DNA of 64,000 nt from Solwaraspora sp. WMMD406 (GTDB taxonomy: Bacteria > Actinomycetota > Actinomycetes > Mycobacteriales > Micromonosporaceae), in contig NZ_JARUBF010000001.1 of NCBI RefSeq assembly GCF_029626025.1, positions 6,170,001-6,234,000 of the forward strand, read 5' to 3'. Below are positions 8,651-17,892 of the stretch, piece by piece (position 1 is the first letter of the stretch; each line of letters begins with the position of its first letter). The notes beneath the pieces were generated by a model. It was given only the letters and a program-made list of their open reading frames with translations. It made no database searches and was not told where the DNA came from. Both the position numbers and the translations under genes were made by a program.

Positions 8651-9561
8651 GGCGGCGGCTGTCGGCCGCTGGTCACCGCGACGAACACCTCTTCGAAGCT
8701 GGCTTCCCGGGTGTGCATGGTCTCGACCCGACCACCGCGCAGCAACGCCAGGAACGCCGGATCGGAGCCGACCGTGGCGAGGTCGAACTCGCGCCGCCCG
8801 ACGGTCGCCCCGTCGCGGTACTCGACCACGACCGTGGGCCGGCCGTGCCGCAGCCGGAATCCCCGCGGCGTGTCCACGGCGGCCAGCCGACCCTCGACGA
8901 CGAACGCCACCCGGTCACAGAGTCGTTCCGCAGTTGCCATGTCGTGCGTGGTGAGGAAGACCGTACGGCCACCTGCGGCCTGCCTCCGGATCAACTCCCG
9001 TACGGCGGCGGCGTGCACCGGGTCCAGGCCTGAGGTCGGCTCATCGAGGAAGACCACCTCCGGACGGTTGAGCAACGCGCGGGCCAGGTTGAGCCGCAAC
9101 TGCATGCCTTTGGAGAACTCCGCCACCGGCCGGTCGGCGGCGGCGGAGAGCCCGACCTGGTCGAGCAGGACGTCGGCAGGCTCGGTCGCGGTGCGGTACA
9201 GCGCGGCGATCGCCCGCAGGTTCTGCCGCGCGGTCAGCCGGGCGAAGTGCGCCGGCAACTCGAAACCGACACCGATCCGCTCGTACAGGTCCGAACCCCA
9301 GCGATCCAGTGGCCGGCCGAGCAGCTCGGCGTGTCCCTGGTAGCCGCGTAGCAGCCGGGTCAGCACCTTTTGGGTGGTGGACTTGCCGGCACCACTCGGC
9401 CCCAGCAGGCCGAAGATCTCACCGGCCCGCACGCTGAACGAGACATCGTCGACGGCGTGCCGCGACGAATCGCGGTAACGCACCCGGAGCCGTCGTACCA
9501 CGATCGGGTCCGGTCCCGGCACTGCGACGACCCTTCGCGCGACGATGGTGAGCATCGTCAT
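8644..9561 (-). CDS. ABC exporter ATP-binding protein
   Basis: A 305-residue single nucleotide-binding domain. Walker A is GLLGPSGAGKST, the signature is EFSKGMQLRLNLAR (a KGMQ variant of LSGGQ common in drug-export ABC-2 ATPases), Walker B is VVFLDEPTSGLDP, and the H-loop is TTHDM. It powers the permease encoded immediately downstream with overlapping stop and start. ATG 9561 (MTMLTIVARR) was chosen; the long upstream extension overlaps the divergent MFS gene. The intergenic space to that gene is only 73 bp. Confidence 0.93.
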   Translation of the reverse strand: MTMLTIVARRVVAVPGPDPIVVRRLRVRYRDSSRHAVDDVSFSVRAGEIFGLLGPSGAGKSTTQKVLTRLLRGYQGHAELLGRPLDRWGSDLYERIGVGFELPAHFARLTARQNLRAIAALYRTATEPADVLLDQVGLSAAADRPVAEFSKGMQLRLNLARALLNRPEVVFLDEPTSGLDPVHAAAVRELIRRQAAGGRTVFLTTHDMATAERLCDRVAFVVEGRLAAVDTPRGFRLRHGRPTVVVEYRDGATVGRREFDLATVGSDPAFLALLRGGRVETMHTREASFEEVFVAVTSGRQPPPG

Positions 9562-9634
9562 GCTAGCGGGACGGGTCGACTGATCTACCGTCTGCGCAGG
9601 TGGCAGCCGGCAAACGGAAAGCGGGGCGACGGCG

Positions 9635-10954
9635 ATGTCGGGGAAAGCGGACCAGTCGGCGGCGGCGGAGGCGGAGGCGGTGGCGGTGGCGCGTCCGGTC
9701 GTGGAACGGGCGCGGATCGCGGTCGGGATCGCCTTCGGAGTCAGCGGTCTCGCCTTCGCGTCCTGGATATCCCGGACACCGGCGATCCGCGACGGCCTGG
9801 AACTGTCCAACGCCCAGTTCGGTCTGCTGCTGCTCTGTCTGTCGATCGGCGCGGTCAGCGCGCTGCCGCTGTCCGGGCCGCTGGTCCACGCGATCGGCCC
9901 GCGCCGCACCGTGCTGGCCGGAGCGAGCGCGGTGACCGTCGGGATGCTGGCCGTCGCGGCCGGGGTGCTGCTGGGCGTCGCCCCGCTCGCCGGGGCGGGC
10001 CTGCTGCTCACCGGGACCGGAGTGAGCAGCTGGGACGTGGCGATGAACGTCGAGGGCGCCGACGTCGAGCGCCGACTCGACCGGCCGCTGATGCCCCGTT
10101 TCCACGCCGGGTTCAGCCTGGGTACGGTCACCGGCGCACTGGCCGGTGCCGGCTGCGCGTGGCTCGGCGTACCGGTCGATTGGCAGCTCGCCGCGACGGC
10201 GCTGCTGGTGATCGGCGTGATCGCCGGGTCGGTCCGCTGGTTCCTGCCGGTCCCGGCCCGGGAGGAGGGGACGCCGGCGAGCCGCTCCGGGGTGCTGCGG
10301 GCCTGGCGGGAACCGCGCACATTGCTGATCGGCCTGCTGGTGTTGGCGTTCGCGTTCACCGAAGGGGTCGCCAACGACTGGCTCACCCTGGCCGTGGTAG
10401 ACGGCTACGGCACCAACGACGCGGTCGGCGCGGTGGTGTTCGGATTGTTCGTCACGGCGATGACCGGTGCCCGGATGGTCGGCGGATCGGCCCTGCAACG
10501 CTGGGGACGGGTGCTGGTGCTGCGATGCACGGCCCTGCTTGCCCTGGTCGGCCTGCTCCTGGTGGTCTTCGGGCCGGCGCTGCCGTGGGCGCTGGTCGGC
10601 GCGCTGCTGTGGGGTGCTGGCGCGTCGCTGGGCTTCCCGGTCGGGATGAGCGCCGCCGCCGACGTCGCCGACCGGGCAGCGGTACGGGTCTCCGTGGTCA
10701 GCTCGATCGGCTACACGGCGTTCCTGGCCGGCCCGCCGCTGGTGGGTTTCCTGGCCGAGCGGGACGGAATCCTGCGGGCGTTGCTGGTCGTCCTCGGGGC
10801 GTTGGTGATCGGTCTGCTGGTCGCCGGCGCCACCGCACCGCCACGTCCGAATCCCACCGCACCGCCACGTCCGAATCCCGCCAGCCGTTCGCCGCATGAA
10901 CAGTCAGGATCAGACCCATGGAGCTCGACTTCGACCGCTGCTACCGAGCGGTAG
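9635..10954 (+). CDS. MFS transporter
   Basis: A 439-residue major facilitator superfamily protein with about 12 hydrophobic helices. The cytoplasmic loop motif appears as GPLVHAIGPRRTVLAG, and FHAGFSLGTVTGA is typical of the FucP/YbjJ-like branch of inner-membrane transporters. The C-terminal tail is hydrophilic and contains a short duplication (TAPPRPNP twice). The last 37 nt overlap the start of the Ada/AlkA gene, so it may be the first gene of a repair operon or be only incidentally linked. Its substrate cannot be told from the sequence. Confidence 0.88.
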   Translation: MSGKADQSAAAEAEAVAVARPVVERARIAVGIAFGVSGLAFASWISRTPAIRDGLELSNAQFGLLLLCLSIGAVSALPLSGPLVHAIGPRRTVLAGASAVTVGMLAVAAGVLLGVAPLAGAGLLLTGTGVSSWDVAMNVEGADVERRLDRPLMPRFHAGFSLGTVTGALAGAGCAWLGVPVDWQLAATALLVIGVIAGSVRWFLPVPAREEGTPASRSGVLRAWREPRTLLIGLLVLAFAFTEGVANDWLTLAVVDGYGTNDAVGAVVFGLFVTAMTGARMVGGSALQRWGRVLVLRCTALLALVGLLLVVFGPALPWALVGALLWGAGASLGFPVGMSAAADVADRAAVRVSVVSSIGYTAFLAGPPLVGFLAERDGILRALLVVLGALVIGLLVAGATAPPRPNPTAPPRPNPASRSPHEQSGSDPWSSTSTAATER

Positions 10955-12498
10955 ACAGCCGCGACCCGCGCTTCGACGGCTGGTTCTACACCGGGGTCAC
11001 CTCGACGGGCATCTACTGCCGTCCGTCCTGCCCGGCGACCACGCCCAAGCCGGCCAACGTGGCGTTCTACCCGTCGGCGGCGGCCGCGCAACGCGCCGGC
11101 TTCCGGGCCTGCCGGCGGTGCCGGCCGGACGCCACTCCGGGGTCGCCGGACTGGGACCTGCGGGCCGATCTGGTCGGCCGGGCGATGCGGTTGATCGGCG
11201 ACGGGGTGGTGGACCGGGACGGGGTGCCGGGCCTGGCCCGTCGGCTGGGCTACACCGAGCGGCAGGTGCATCGGGTGCTCACCGATCAGCTCGGTGCCGG
11301 GCCGGTGGCGCTGGCCCGCGCGCAGCGGGCGCAGACCGCCCGGATCCTGATCGAGACCACCGACCTGCGGCTGGCCGACATCGCGTTCGCCGCCGGGTTC
11401 GGCAGTGTCCGGCAGTTCAACGACACCCTTCGGCAGGTCTACGGGATCGCCCCGCATCTGCTGCGCGCCGCTGGCCGGCCGGGTGGCCGGCCGGGTGGCC
11501 GGCCGGGTGGCCGATCCGACTCCGGGCCGCTGCCGGCCGGCACGATCCGGGTACGGCTGCCGTTTCGCCGGCCGCTGCACGCCGCCGGGCTGCTGGAGTT
11601 CTTCGCCGTCCGGGCGGTGCCCGGGGTGGAGTCGGTCGACGACGGCACGTACCGCCGGGTGCTGCGGCTGCCGCACGGCACCGGCACGGTCGCCCTGACC
11701 CCGGGTGACGACCACGTCGGTGCCGCCCTGCGCCTGACTGATCTGCGCGACCTGGCGCCGGCGGTGGCCCGGTGCCGACAGCTGTTCGATCTCGACGCCG
11801 ACCCGGCCGCCGTGGACGACGTCCTCGGCGCAGACCCGCGGTTCACCGCCGTGGTCCGCCGTGAACCGGGCGTACGGGTGCCGGGCGCGGTGGACGGCTT
11901 CGAGTTGGCGGTCCGGGCGGTCGTCGGGCAGCAGGTCTCCGTGGTGGCGGCCCGGGGCGTCCTGGCCCGGATCTGCGCGGCTGCCCAGCCCGGCGACCCG
12001 GCCGACCGGCTCTGCGCGGCGGCTGCCCAGCCCGCCGACCCCGTACCGACGCCACCGGACGACCCGGCGCTGGTGTCGTTTCCCGACCCGGCGCGACTGC
12101 TCGACCTGCCGGACACCGCGTTCGCGATGCCGGCGGCCCGCCGCGCCACCCTGCGTGCCCTGGCCGCCGCCGTCGCCGACGGGACCATCGTGCTCGGCCC
12201 CGGTGGTGACCGTGTCGAACTCGTCCACCGGTTGCTGGCGCTACCCGGCATCGGCGCCTGGACCGCCGGTTATGTGGCGATGCGCGCCCTCGGCGACCCC
12301 GACGTCCTGCTCGCCGGCGACGTGGGCGTGCGACGCGGCGCCGACCTGACCGGTCTGCCGTCGGGCGGGTCCGCGTTGACCGCGCACGCCGACGCCTGGC
12401 GGCCCTGGCGCTCGTACGGCACCGTCCGGTTGTGGCGGGTCGCCGGTCAGCTCCAGGCAGACACCCGGCAGCCCTCGACGAACAGGAAGAACCAATGA
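10918..12498 (+). CDS. Ada-AraC/AlkA fusion: alkylation-responsive regulator and DNA glycosylase
   Basis: A 526-residue three-part protein. Residues 1-75 are the Ada metal-binding domain with four zinc cysteines, C34, C38, C65 and C68 (TGIYCRPSCPA, FRACRRCRP); in Ada proteins the first is the methyl acceptor. Residues about 85-180 are an AraC helix-turn-helix pair (LADIAFAAGFGSVRQFND). After a GRPGGRPGGRPGG linker, the C-terminal half is an AlkA-type 3-methyladenine glycosylase with the helix-hairpin-helix LPGIGAWTAGYVAMRAL and the catalytic Asp in LAGDVGVRRG. An unusual Ala/Pro-rich insert lies at about residues 360-385. It is coupled to ogt by an ATGA overlap: an adaptive-response operon. 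Confidence 0.93.
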   Translation: MELDFDRCYRAVDSRDPRFDGWFYTGVTSTGIYCRPSCPATTPKPANVAFYPSAAAAQRAGFRACRRCRPDATPGSPDWDLRADLVGRAMRLIGDGVVDRDGVPGLARRLGYTERQVHRVLTDQLGAGPVALARAQRAQTARILIETTDLRLADIAFAAGFGSVRQFNDTLRQVYGIAPHLLRAAGRPGGRPGGRPGGRSDSGPLPAGTIRVRLPFRRPLHAAGLLEFFAVRAVPGVESVDDGTYRRVLRLPHGTGTVALTPGDDHVGAALRLTDLRDLAPAVARCRQLFDLDADPAAVDDVLGADPRFTAVVRREPGVRVPGAVDGFELAVRAVVGQQVSVVAARGVLARICAAAQPGDPADRLCAAAAQPADPVPTPPDDPALVSFPDPARLLDLPDTAFAMPAARRATLRALAAAVADGTIVLGPGGDRVELVHRLLALPGIGAWTAGYVAMRALGDPDVLLAGDVGVRRGADLTGLPSGGSALTAHADAWRPWRSYGTVRLWRVAGQLQADTRQPSTNRKNQ

Positions 12499-13022
12499 TC
12501 CATAGCAGACTGGACGCTGCCACTGTGCCCACCCCGGTCGGTCCGTTGACCGTACTGGTCGACGCCGACGGGAAGGTCCGGGCCGCCGGGTTCACGCACG
12601 ACCACCGCGAGCTGTCCCCGCTGATCCATCCTGAGCTGCGTCTGCCGGTCCGTGCGCGCGAGGAACTGGGCGTCGTCACCGCCGCGGTCCGGGCCTACCT
12701 CGCCGGCGAGCTCACCGCCCTCGACGACCTGCCGGTACGTCAGCACAGTGGACCGTGGCGGGGGCGCGCCTGGTCGGTGCTGCGCGACGTCAAGCCGGGC
12801 GACCCGATCACCTACACCGCGTTCGCCGCGCTCGCCGGCCGGCCATCGGCGGTACGGGCGGCGGCCAGCGCCTGCGCCCGCAACGCGGTCGCGCTGATCG
12901 TGCCGTGCCACCGGGTACTGCGCCTGGACGGCACACTCGGCGGTTACCGGTGGGGGCTGCGGGTAAAGAGCTGGCTGCTCGACCACGAACGTCAGGCGGC
13001 CGGCCTCGGCGTTCGGAGCTGA
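12495..13022 (+). CDS. ogt: Methylated-DNA-protein cysteine methyltransferase
   Basis: A 175-residue O6-methylguanine-DNA methyltransferase, which removes alkyl groups from guanine onto its own cysteine in a suicidal reaction. The acceptor is C138 in IVPCHRVL. The DNA-binding helix region is DPITYTAFAALAGRPSAVRAAASACARN, where the Arg finger follows AVR. The start ATG at 12495 overlaps the stop of the upstream Ada/AlkA gene, so both are made from one transcript and both would be induced by alkylation. Confidence 0.95.
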   Translation: MIHSRLDAATVPTPVGPLTVLVDADGKVRAAGFTHDHRELSPLIHPELRLPVRAREELGVVTAAVRAYLAGELTALDDLPVRQHSGPWRGRAWSVLRDVKPGDPITYTAFAALAGRPSAVRAAASACARNAVALIVPCHRVLRLDGTLGGYRWGLRVKSWLLDHERQAAGLGVRS

Positions 13023-13169
13023 CCGGTCACGGCCTGGCCGGATCGTCGGTGACCTACGGCCATAGGCGGGCAGACCGAATCAGGGTACGCCAGGACCGGC
13101 CGATCCACGGTACGAAAGCTGACCGATCCGGGGCAGTTACGCAACGCCGACACCGGCTACCGTCGTTGT

Positions 13170-14957
13170 GTGGCCGCCGCATCCGATCGATCGTTGCCTG
13201 ATCGGCGCGCGGTCCACCACCTCTGGCGGCTACGCAGATATCTCCGGCCCTATCTCCACCAACTCGGCTGGCTGCTGGTGGCGGCCGCCGCCGCCACCGC
13301 CGCCGGCATCGCCATCCCGTTGGTCATCGCGGCCGTCGTCGACGGCCCGCTGACCGACGGCGACCCGGTCGGGCTGGTAGTCCTCGGTGGACTCGCGCTG
13401 CTCCTCGGCTCGATCGAGGCGTTTCTCATCTTCATCCGGCGGTGGACGCAGAGCGCGTCCTCGATCGGCATGGAAAGCACGATCCGCGACGACATCTACG
13501 CTCATCTGCAACGACTGCCGGTCACGTTCCACGACCAGTGGCAGTCGGGCCAGCTGCTGTCCCGGGCGACCAGCGATCTGTCGGTGATCCGCCGGTTCCT
13601 CTCCTTCGGGCTGCTGTTCCTGATCCTCAACTCGGCGACCTATCTGACCGTCGTCGCGCTGCTGCTGCACATGCACTGGCCCCTCGGTCTCGTGGTGGCC
13701 GCCAGCGCGGTGCCGCTCTACCTGTTCAGCCGTCGCTTCACCCGCGCGTACCTGCGGGTCTCCCGGCAGGTGCAGGACCAGCAGGGCGACCTCGCCACGC
13801 TGGTGGAGGAATCCGCGCAGGGTCTGCGGACCATCACCTCGTTCGGGCGCGGACCGTTCCTCGCCGAGCGTTTCGCGCGCCGGGCCGGTGCCCTGCACGA
13901 CACGGCGGTTGGCAAGGGACGGCTGCTGGCGGGTGCCTCGGCCCGCTACGACCTGGTGCCGAACGCGACGCTGGCGGTGGTGCTGGTGGTCGGCGCGGTC
14001 GCGGTCGCCGACGACCAGCTCACCATCGGCCAGCTCGTCGCCTTCGTCACCCTGCAACTGATGCTGATCTGGCCGATCAAGTCACTCGGCTGGATCATCG
14101 CTCAGGCGCAGGAGGCGATGACCGCGGCCGACCGGATCTACGAGGTGCTCGACACGCCACCGGCGATCACCGACCGGCCGGACGCGGCCCGGATCCAGGT
14201 CACCGAGATCCGCGGCGAGTTGCGATTCGACGACGTCACGTTCGGCTACCCCGGATCGGCGTCGCCGGTGCTGTGCGGCGTCGATCTCACCGTACGGGCG
14301 GGTGAGACCCTGGCCATCGCAGGACTCACCGGCAGCGGCAAGACCAGCCTGGTGTCGCTGGTGCCACGCCTGTACGACGTCGACGGCGGCCGGATCACCC
14401 TGGACGGGCACGATCTGCGGGACCTGCGGCTGGACGAGTTGCGCCGCTGCGTCGGGATGGCCTTCGAGGACCCGACCCTGTTCTCCATGTCGGTCCGGGA
14501 GAACCTCACCCTGGGTCGGCCGGACGCCACCGACGCCGACGTGCACGCCGCGATCCAGCTGGCCCAGGCCGACTTCGTCCACGACCTGCCGTGGGGGCTG
14601 ATGACCCGGATCGGCGAGCAGGGACTCTCCTTGTCCGGTGGGCAGCGCCAGCGACTGGCGTTGGCCCGCGCGGTGCTCGGCCGGCCCCGGGTGCTGGTGC
14701 TGGACGATCCGCTGTCGGCGCTCGACGTCCACACCGAGGCGCTGGTGGAACAGGCGCTGCGTCGGGTCCTGGCCGGCACCACCGCGCTACTCGTCGTACA
14801 CCGGGCGTCCACGGTGGCGCTGGCCGACCGGGTGGCGCTGCTCGACGGCGGGCGGATCACCGCGATCGGTACGCACACCGAACTGCTCGCGACCGTACCC
14901 GCCTATCGGGCGGTGCTCTCCGCCGACGGACACGGCCTGGTCAGGTCGTCCGGATGA
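13170..14957 (+). CDS. Type I ABC exporter half-transporter, degenerate-site subunit
   Basis: A 595-residue half-transporter: six membrane helices (about 20-320) and an ATPase domain. Walker A is GLTGSGKTSL, the signature is LSLSGGQRQRLALARA, and the Walker B end reads VLVLDDPLSALD with Asp where the catalytic Glu normally stands; the H-loop is VVHRAST. The next gene encodes a partner with a normal Glu, so the pair is probably a heterodimer with one degenerate site, like TM287/288 or BmrCD. The start is GTG 13170. The stop overlaps the partner's ATG (ATGA). The substrate is unknown; lipid or drug export is usual. Confidence 0.93.
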   Translation: MAAASDRSLPDRRAVHHLWRLRRYLRPYLHQLGWLLVAAAAATAAGIAIPLVIAAVVDGPLTDGDPVGLVVLGGLALLLGSIEAFLIFIRRWTQSASSIGMESTIRDDIYAHLQRLPVTFHDQWQSGQLLSRATSDLSVIRRFLSFGLLFLILNSATYLTVVALLLHMHWPLGLVVAASAVPLYLFSRRFTRAYLRVSRQVQDQQGDLATLVEESAQGLRTITSFGRGPFLAERFARRAGALHDTAVGKGRLLAGASARYDLVPNATLAVVLVVGAVAVADDQLTIGQLVAFVTLQLMLIWPIKSLGWIIAQAQEAMTAADRIYEVLDTPPAITDRPDAARIQVTEIRGELRFDDVTFGYPGSASPVLCGVDLTVRAGETLAIAGLTGSGKTSLVSLVPRLYDVDGGRITLDGHDLRDLRLDELRRCVGMAFEDPTLFSMSVRENLTLGRPDATDADVHAAIQLAQADFVHDLPWGLMTRIGEQGLSLSGGQRQRLALARAVLGRPRVLVLDDPLSALDVHTEALVEQALRRVLAGTTALLVVHRASTVALADRVALLDGGRITAIGTHTELLATVPAYRAVLSADGHGLVRSSG

Positions 14958-16942
14958 CCGCGAGCCGCGAGCGGCGTGCCGACCACGGACACCCCGACCA
15001 CGGTCCGCGCCACGCGACTCGTCAGCCGTCGCAGCAGCCGCAGCAGCCGCAGCAGGCTGATCCACCGGCATGGACGCCGGCGCAGCCGCCGGACTGGCGC
15101 GGGATCGCCGACGCGGCGGCGGACGATCCGCTGGGGGGACCTGACGCGGTGGCCCCGGCCGCCGGACGGCTGCGGGCGCGCAGCCGGGCGCTGCTCGGTT
15201 CGCTGACCCGGCCGCACCGTCGGACTATCGCGGTCGCGGTCGTGCTGCTGCTGGTGCAGAACGCCGCCGCGATGGCCGGCCCGTACCTGGTCATGCTCGG
15301 CATCGACCGGGCCATCCCGCCGCTGCGCGACGAGGGCGACCCGGGCCTGCTGATCGCGATCGGCGTGGCGTTCGCCGTCACCACGGTCGCCGAGTACGTC
15401 GGCAAGCGCAGCTTCCTCGTGCTGTCCGCCCGGATCGGCCAGTCGATCCTGCTCGACCTGCGACAACGGGTCTACCGTCATTTCCTGCGGCTCTCGGTGG
15501 GTTTCCACGAGCGGTACACCTCGGGTCGGGTGGTGGCCCGGCTGACCAGCGACATGGACTCGATCGCCGACCTGGTCGACGGCGGCATCGACGACCTGGT
15601 GCTGGCCGGGCTGTCGGTGATCTCGGTCGCCGGCATCCTGCTCTGGCTGGACCCGCCGCTGGCCGTGGTGACTCTACTGGCCTTCCCGTTCCTGCTGTGG
15701 ATGTCGGTGTGGTTCGCCCGGTCCTCCACGGTGGCCTACCGGCACACGCGGGAAGCGGTCTCGTTGCTGATCGTGCACTTCGTGGAATCGCTCGGCGGGG
15801 TACGGGCGGTGCACGCGTTCCGCCGGGAGCCCCGCAACCAGGAGATCTTCGCCGAGGTCAACGGCGGCTTCCAGCAGGCAAACCTGCGGGCGTTCCGGTT
15901 GATCGCGATCTACTCGCCGGGGTTGAAAGGCATCGGCAACGTGGCGATCGCGGTGGTGCTGACCTTCGGCGGCTGGCAGGTGCTGCAGGGCGACACGGAG
16001 ATCGGCGTACTCGCCGCGTTCCTGCTGTACCTGCGCCGGTTCTTCGAACCGATGCAGGAGCTGAGCCAGTTCTACAACTCGCTGCAGTCGGCCACCGCCG
16101 CTCTGGAGAAGCTGTCCGGGGTGCTCGACGAGCGACCCGAGGTGCCGGATCCGGCCGACCCCCGCCCGCTGCCGGTGCCCGTACGCGGATCGGTCGAACT
16201 CCGGGCGGTGTCATTCGGCTACCGCCCGGACCGGGTGGTGCTGCCGGAGCTGACGCTGCGGATCCCGGCGGGGCAGACCGTCGCGCTGGTCGGCGCGACC
16301 GGAGCCGGCAAGTCGACGATCGCGAAGCTGGTCGCCCGGCTCTACGATCCGGTCAGCGGATCGGTCACCCTCGACGGGGTCGACCTACGCGACGTCCGGG
16401 ACGCGGACCTGCGGCGGCACGTCATCATGGTCACCCAGGAAAACCATCTCTTCGCCGGCAGCGTCGCGGAGAACATCAGGTTCGGCCGGCCGGACGCCAG
16501 CGACGCGGAGGTGCAGGCGGCGGCGCGGGCGATCGGCGCGCACGACTTCATCGCCGGGCTGCCCGACGGGTACGCCACCGACGTGCACCGCCGGGGCGGG
16601 CGGCTCTCCGCCGGGCAGCGGCAGCTCGTCGCGTTCGCACGGGCGGTGCTCGCCGATCCGGCCGTACTCATCCTGGACGAAGCCACCTCGTCGCTGGACG
16701 TACCGACCGAACGTCTGGTCCAGCGGGCGTTGCACACCATGCTGCGGGGTCCGGCCGCCGGTAGCGGACGCGGACGGACCGCGCTGGTCATCGCGCACCG
16801 GCTGTCCACCGTGCAGATCGCCGACCGGGTGCTGGTGCTCGACGGTGGTCGGGTGGTGGAGGACGGCACGCCGGACGAGTTGATCGCCGGTGGGGGGCAC
16901 TACGCGGCGCTGCACCAGCAGTGGCGGGACAGCCTCAGCTGA
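14954..16942 (+). CDS. Type I ABC exporter half-transporter, canonical-site subunit
   Basis: A 662-residue partner subunit. A hydrophilic Gln/Pro-rich N-terminal extension of about 80 residues (RQPSQQPQQPQQADPPA) comes before six helices and the ATPase domain. Walker A is GATGAGKSTI, the signature is RLSAGQRQLVAFARA (one Gly replaced by Ala), Walker B is VLILDEATSSLD with the catalytic Glu, and the H-loop is IAHRLST. ATG 14954 was chosen because it overlaps the stop of the first subunit; the longer reading frame to 14591 lies inside that subunit. Its last 8 bases overlap the convergent methyltransferase gene. Confidence 0.93.
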   Translation: MTASRERRADHGHPDHGPRHATRQPSQQPQQPQQADPPAWTPAQPPDWRGIADAAADDPLGGPDAVAPAAGRLRARSRALLGSLTRPHRRTIAVAVVLLLVQNAAAMAGPYLVMLGIDRAIPPLRDEGDPGLLIAIGVAFAVTTVAEYVGKRSFLVLSARIGQSILLDLRQRVYRHFLRLSVGFHERYTSGRVVARLTSDMDSIADLVDGGIDDLVLAGLSVISVAGILLWLDPPLAVVTLLAFPFLLWMSVWFARSSTVAYRHTREAVSLLIVHFVESLGGVRAVHAFRREPRNQEIFAEVNGGFQQANLRAFRLIAIYSPGLKGIGNVAIAVVLTFGGWQVLQGDTEIGVLAAFLLYLRRFFEPMQELSQFYNSLQSATAALEKLSGVLDERPEVPDPADPRPLPVPVRGSVELRAVSFGYRPDRVVLPELTLRIPAGQTVALVGATGAGKSTIAKLVARLYDPVSGSVTLDGVDLRDVRDADLRRHVIMVTQENHLFAGSVAENIRFGRPDASDAEVQAAARAIGAHDFIAGLPDGYATDVHRRGGRLSAGQRQLVAFARAVLADPAVLILDEATSSLDVPTERLVQRALHTMLRGPAAGSGRGRTALVIAHRLSTVQIADRVLVLDGGRVVEDGTPDELIAGGGHYAALHQQWRDSLS

Positions 16943-17765
16943 CCTTGACCGCCTGCAGCGTGTAGCTGAGCGGCAGCCGCGCGGGACGTTCGGTGAGCCG
17001 CCACTCACCGTCGTCGCCCTTGGTCATCCGGCCGGGCAGCGCGTTCCACGGCACGCTGTCGTGCTCGATCAGCATGGTGACCCGCAGACCAGCGGCCGTG
17101 AGCGCGGTGAAGATCTCCCCCAGGCCGTGGTTCCAGGAGTGGGTGACGTTGTGGGTGAAGTTGGCGTCGGTGCTGACGTAGGTGCCGTTCTCGTTCCAGA
17201 CCAGCGGTTCGGCGGTCTCGAAGTACGGCAGGTCGAGCACGAGCAGCCCGTCGGGCCGGGTCTCGTCGATGGCCCACAGCGCCGGATGGCCTTCGCGCAG
17301 GAACAGCCGCCCGCCGGGACGCAGCAGGTCGGCGACCACGCCGGCCCAGCGGTCGACGCCGGGCAGCCAGCAGAGTGCGCCGATGCCGGTGAAGACCAGG
17401 TCGAAGCCACCGGCGCCGAGCACCTCGGCCGCCCGGTAGACGTCGGATTCGACGTACTCGACCGGCGTGCCGGCGGCTTCGGCGATCCGGCGGGCCTCGA
17501 CCAGCGACGCGCCGGACAGATCCACCCCGGTCATCCGGGCACCGAGCCGGGCCAGGGACAGCGTGTCGGTGCCGATGTGGCACTGCAGATGAACCCCGCG
17601 TACGCCGGTGAGGTCACCGAGTCGGGGCAGGTCGAAGCGCACCACCTCACTGAGCCGGGTCGGGTCGGCGAGCAACTGGCTCACCTGGTAGTCCGGGGAG
17701 GCGGCGTGCGCCGGAGCCCGCTCGTCCCAACTGGCCCGGTTGATCGCAAGGTAGTCAGCGGTCAT
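16935..17765 (-). CDS. Class I SAM-dependent methyltransferase
   Basis: A 276-residue methyltransferase of the UbiE/SmtA-like type. VRGVHLQCHIGTDTLSLARLGARMTGVDLS supplies motif I (here HLQCHIGTDT instead of a Gly-rich loop, a recognised variant) and the acidic Asp after strand 2. FDLVFTGIGALCWL is motif II and LLRPGGRLFLREGHP is motif III. Nothing nearby identifies the substrate. It converges on the ABC exporter with an 8-bp overlap of the two stops. Confidence 0.88.
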   Translation of the reverse strand: MTADYLAINRASWDERAPAHAASPDYQVSQLLADPTRLSEVVRFDLPRLGDLTGVRGVHLQCHIGTDTLSLARLGARMTGVDLSGASLVEARRIAEAAGTPVEYVESDVYRAAEVLGAGGFDLVFTGIGALCWLPGVDRWAGVVADLLRPGGRLFLREGHPALWAIDETRPDGLLVLDLPYFETAEPLVWNENGTYVSTDANFTHNVTHSWNHGLGEIFTALTAAGLRVTMLIEHDSVPWNALPGRMTKGDDGEWRLTERPARLPLSYTLQAVKVS

Positions 17766-17837
17766 CCGGCAGACGATGCCATCGTTTCCCGGTCACGGCA
17801 TCCCGTTATCCATACAGCCCGGCAGACAGCACGCGGC

Positions 17838-17870
17838 GGGTGGCCCGGAGTAGTTCACCCCGGACCACCC
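17838..17870 (-). terminator. Hairpin terminator after the TIG-repeat gene
   Basis: GGGTGGCCCGG (17838-17848) pairs with CCGGACCACCC (17860-17870) with one wobble position. It lies 22 bp beyond the stop of the wall-protein gene on the minus strand. No U tract. Confidence 0.5.
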
Positions 17871-17892
17871 AATCCGTCTCTGCCGCTCGCGG

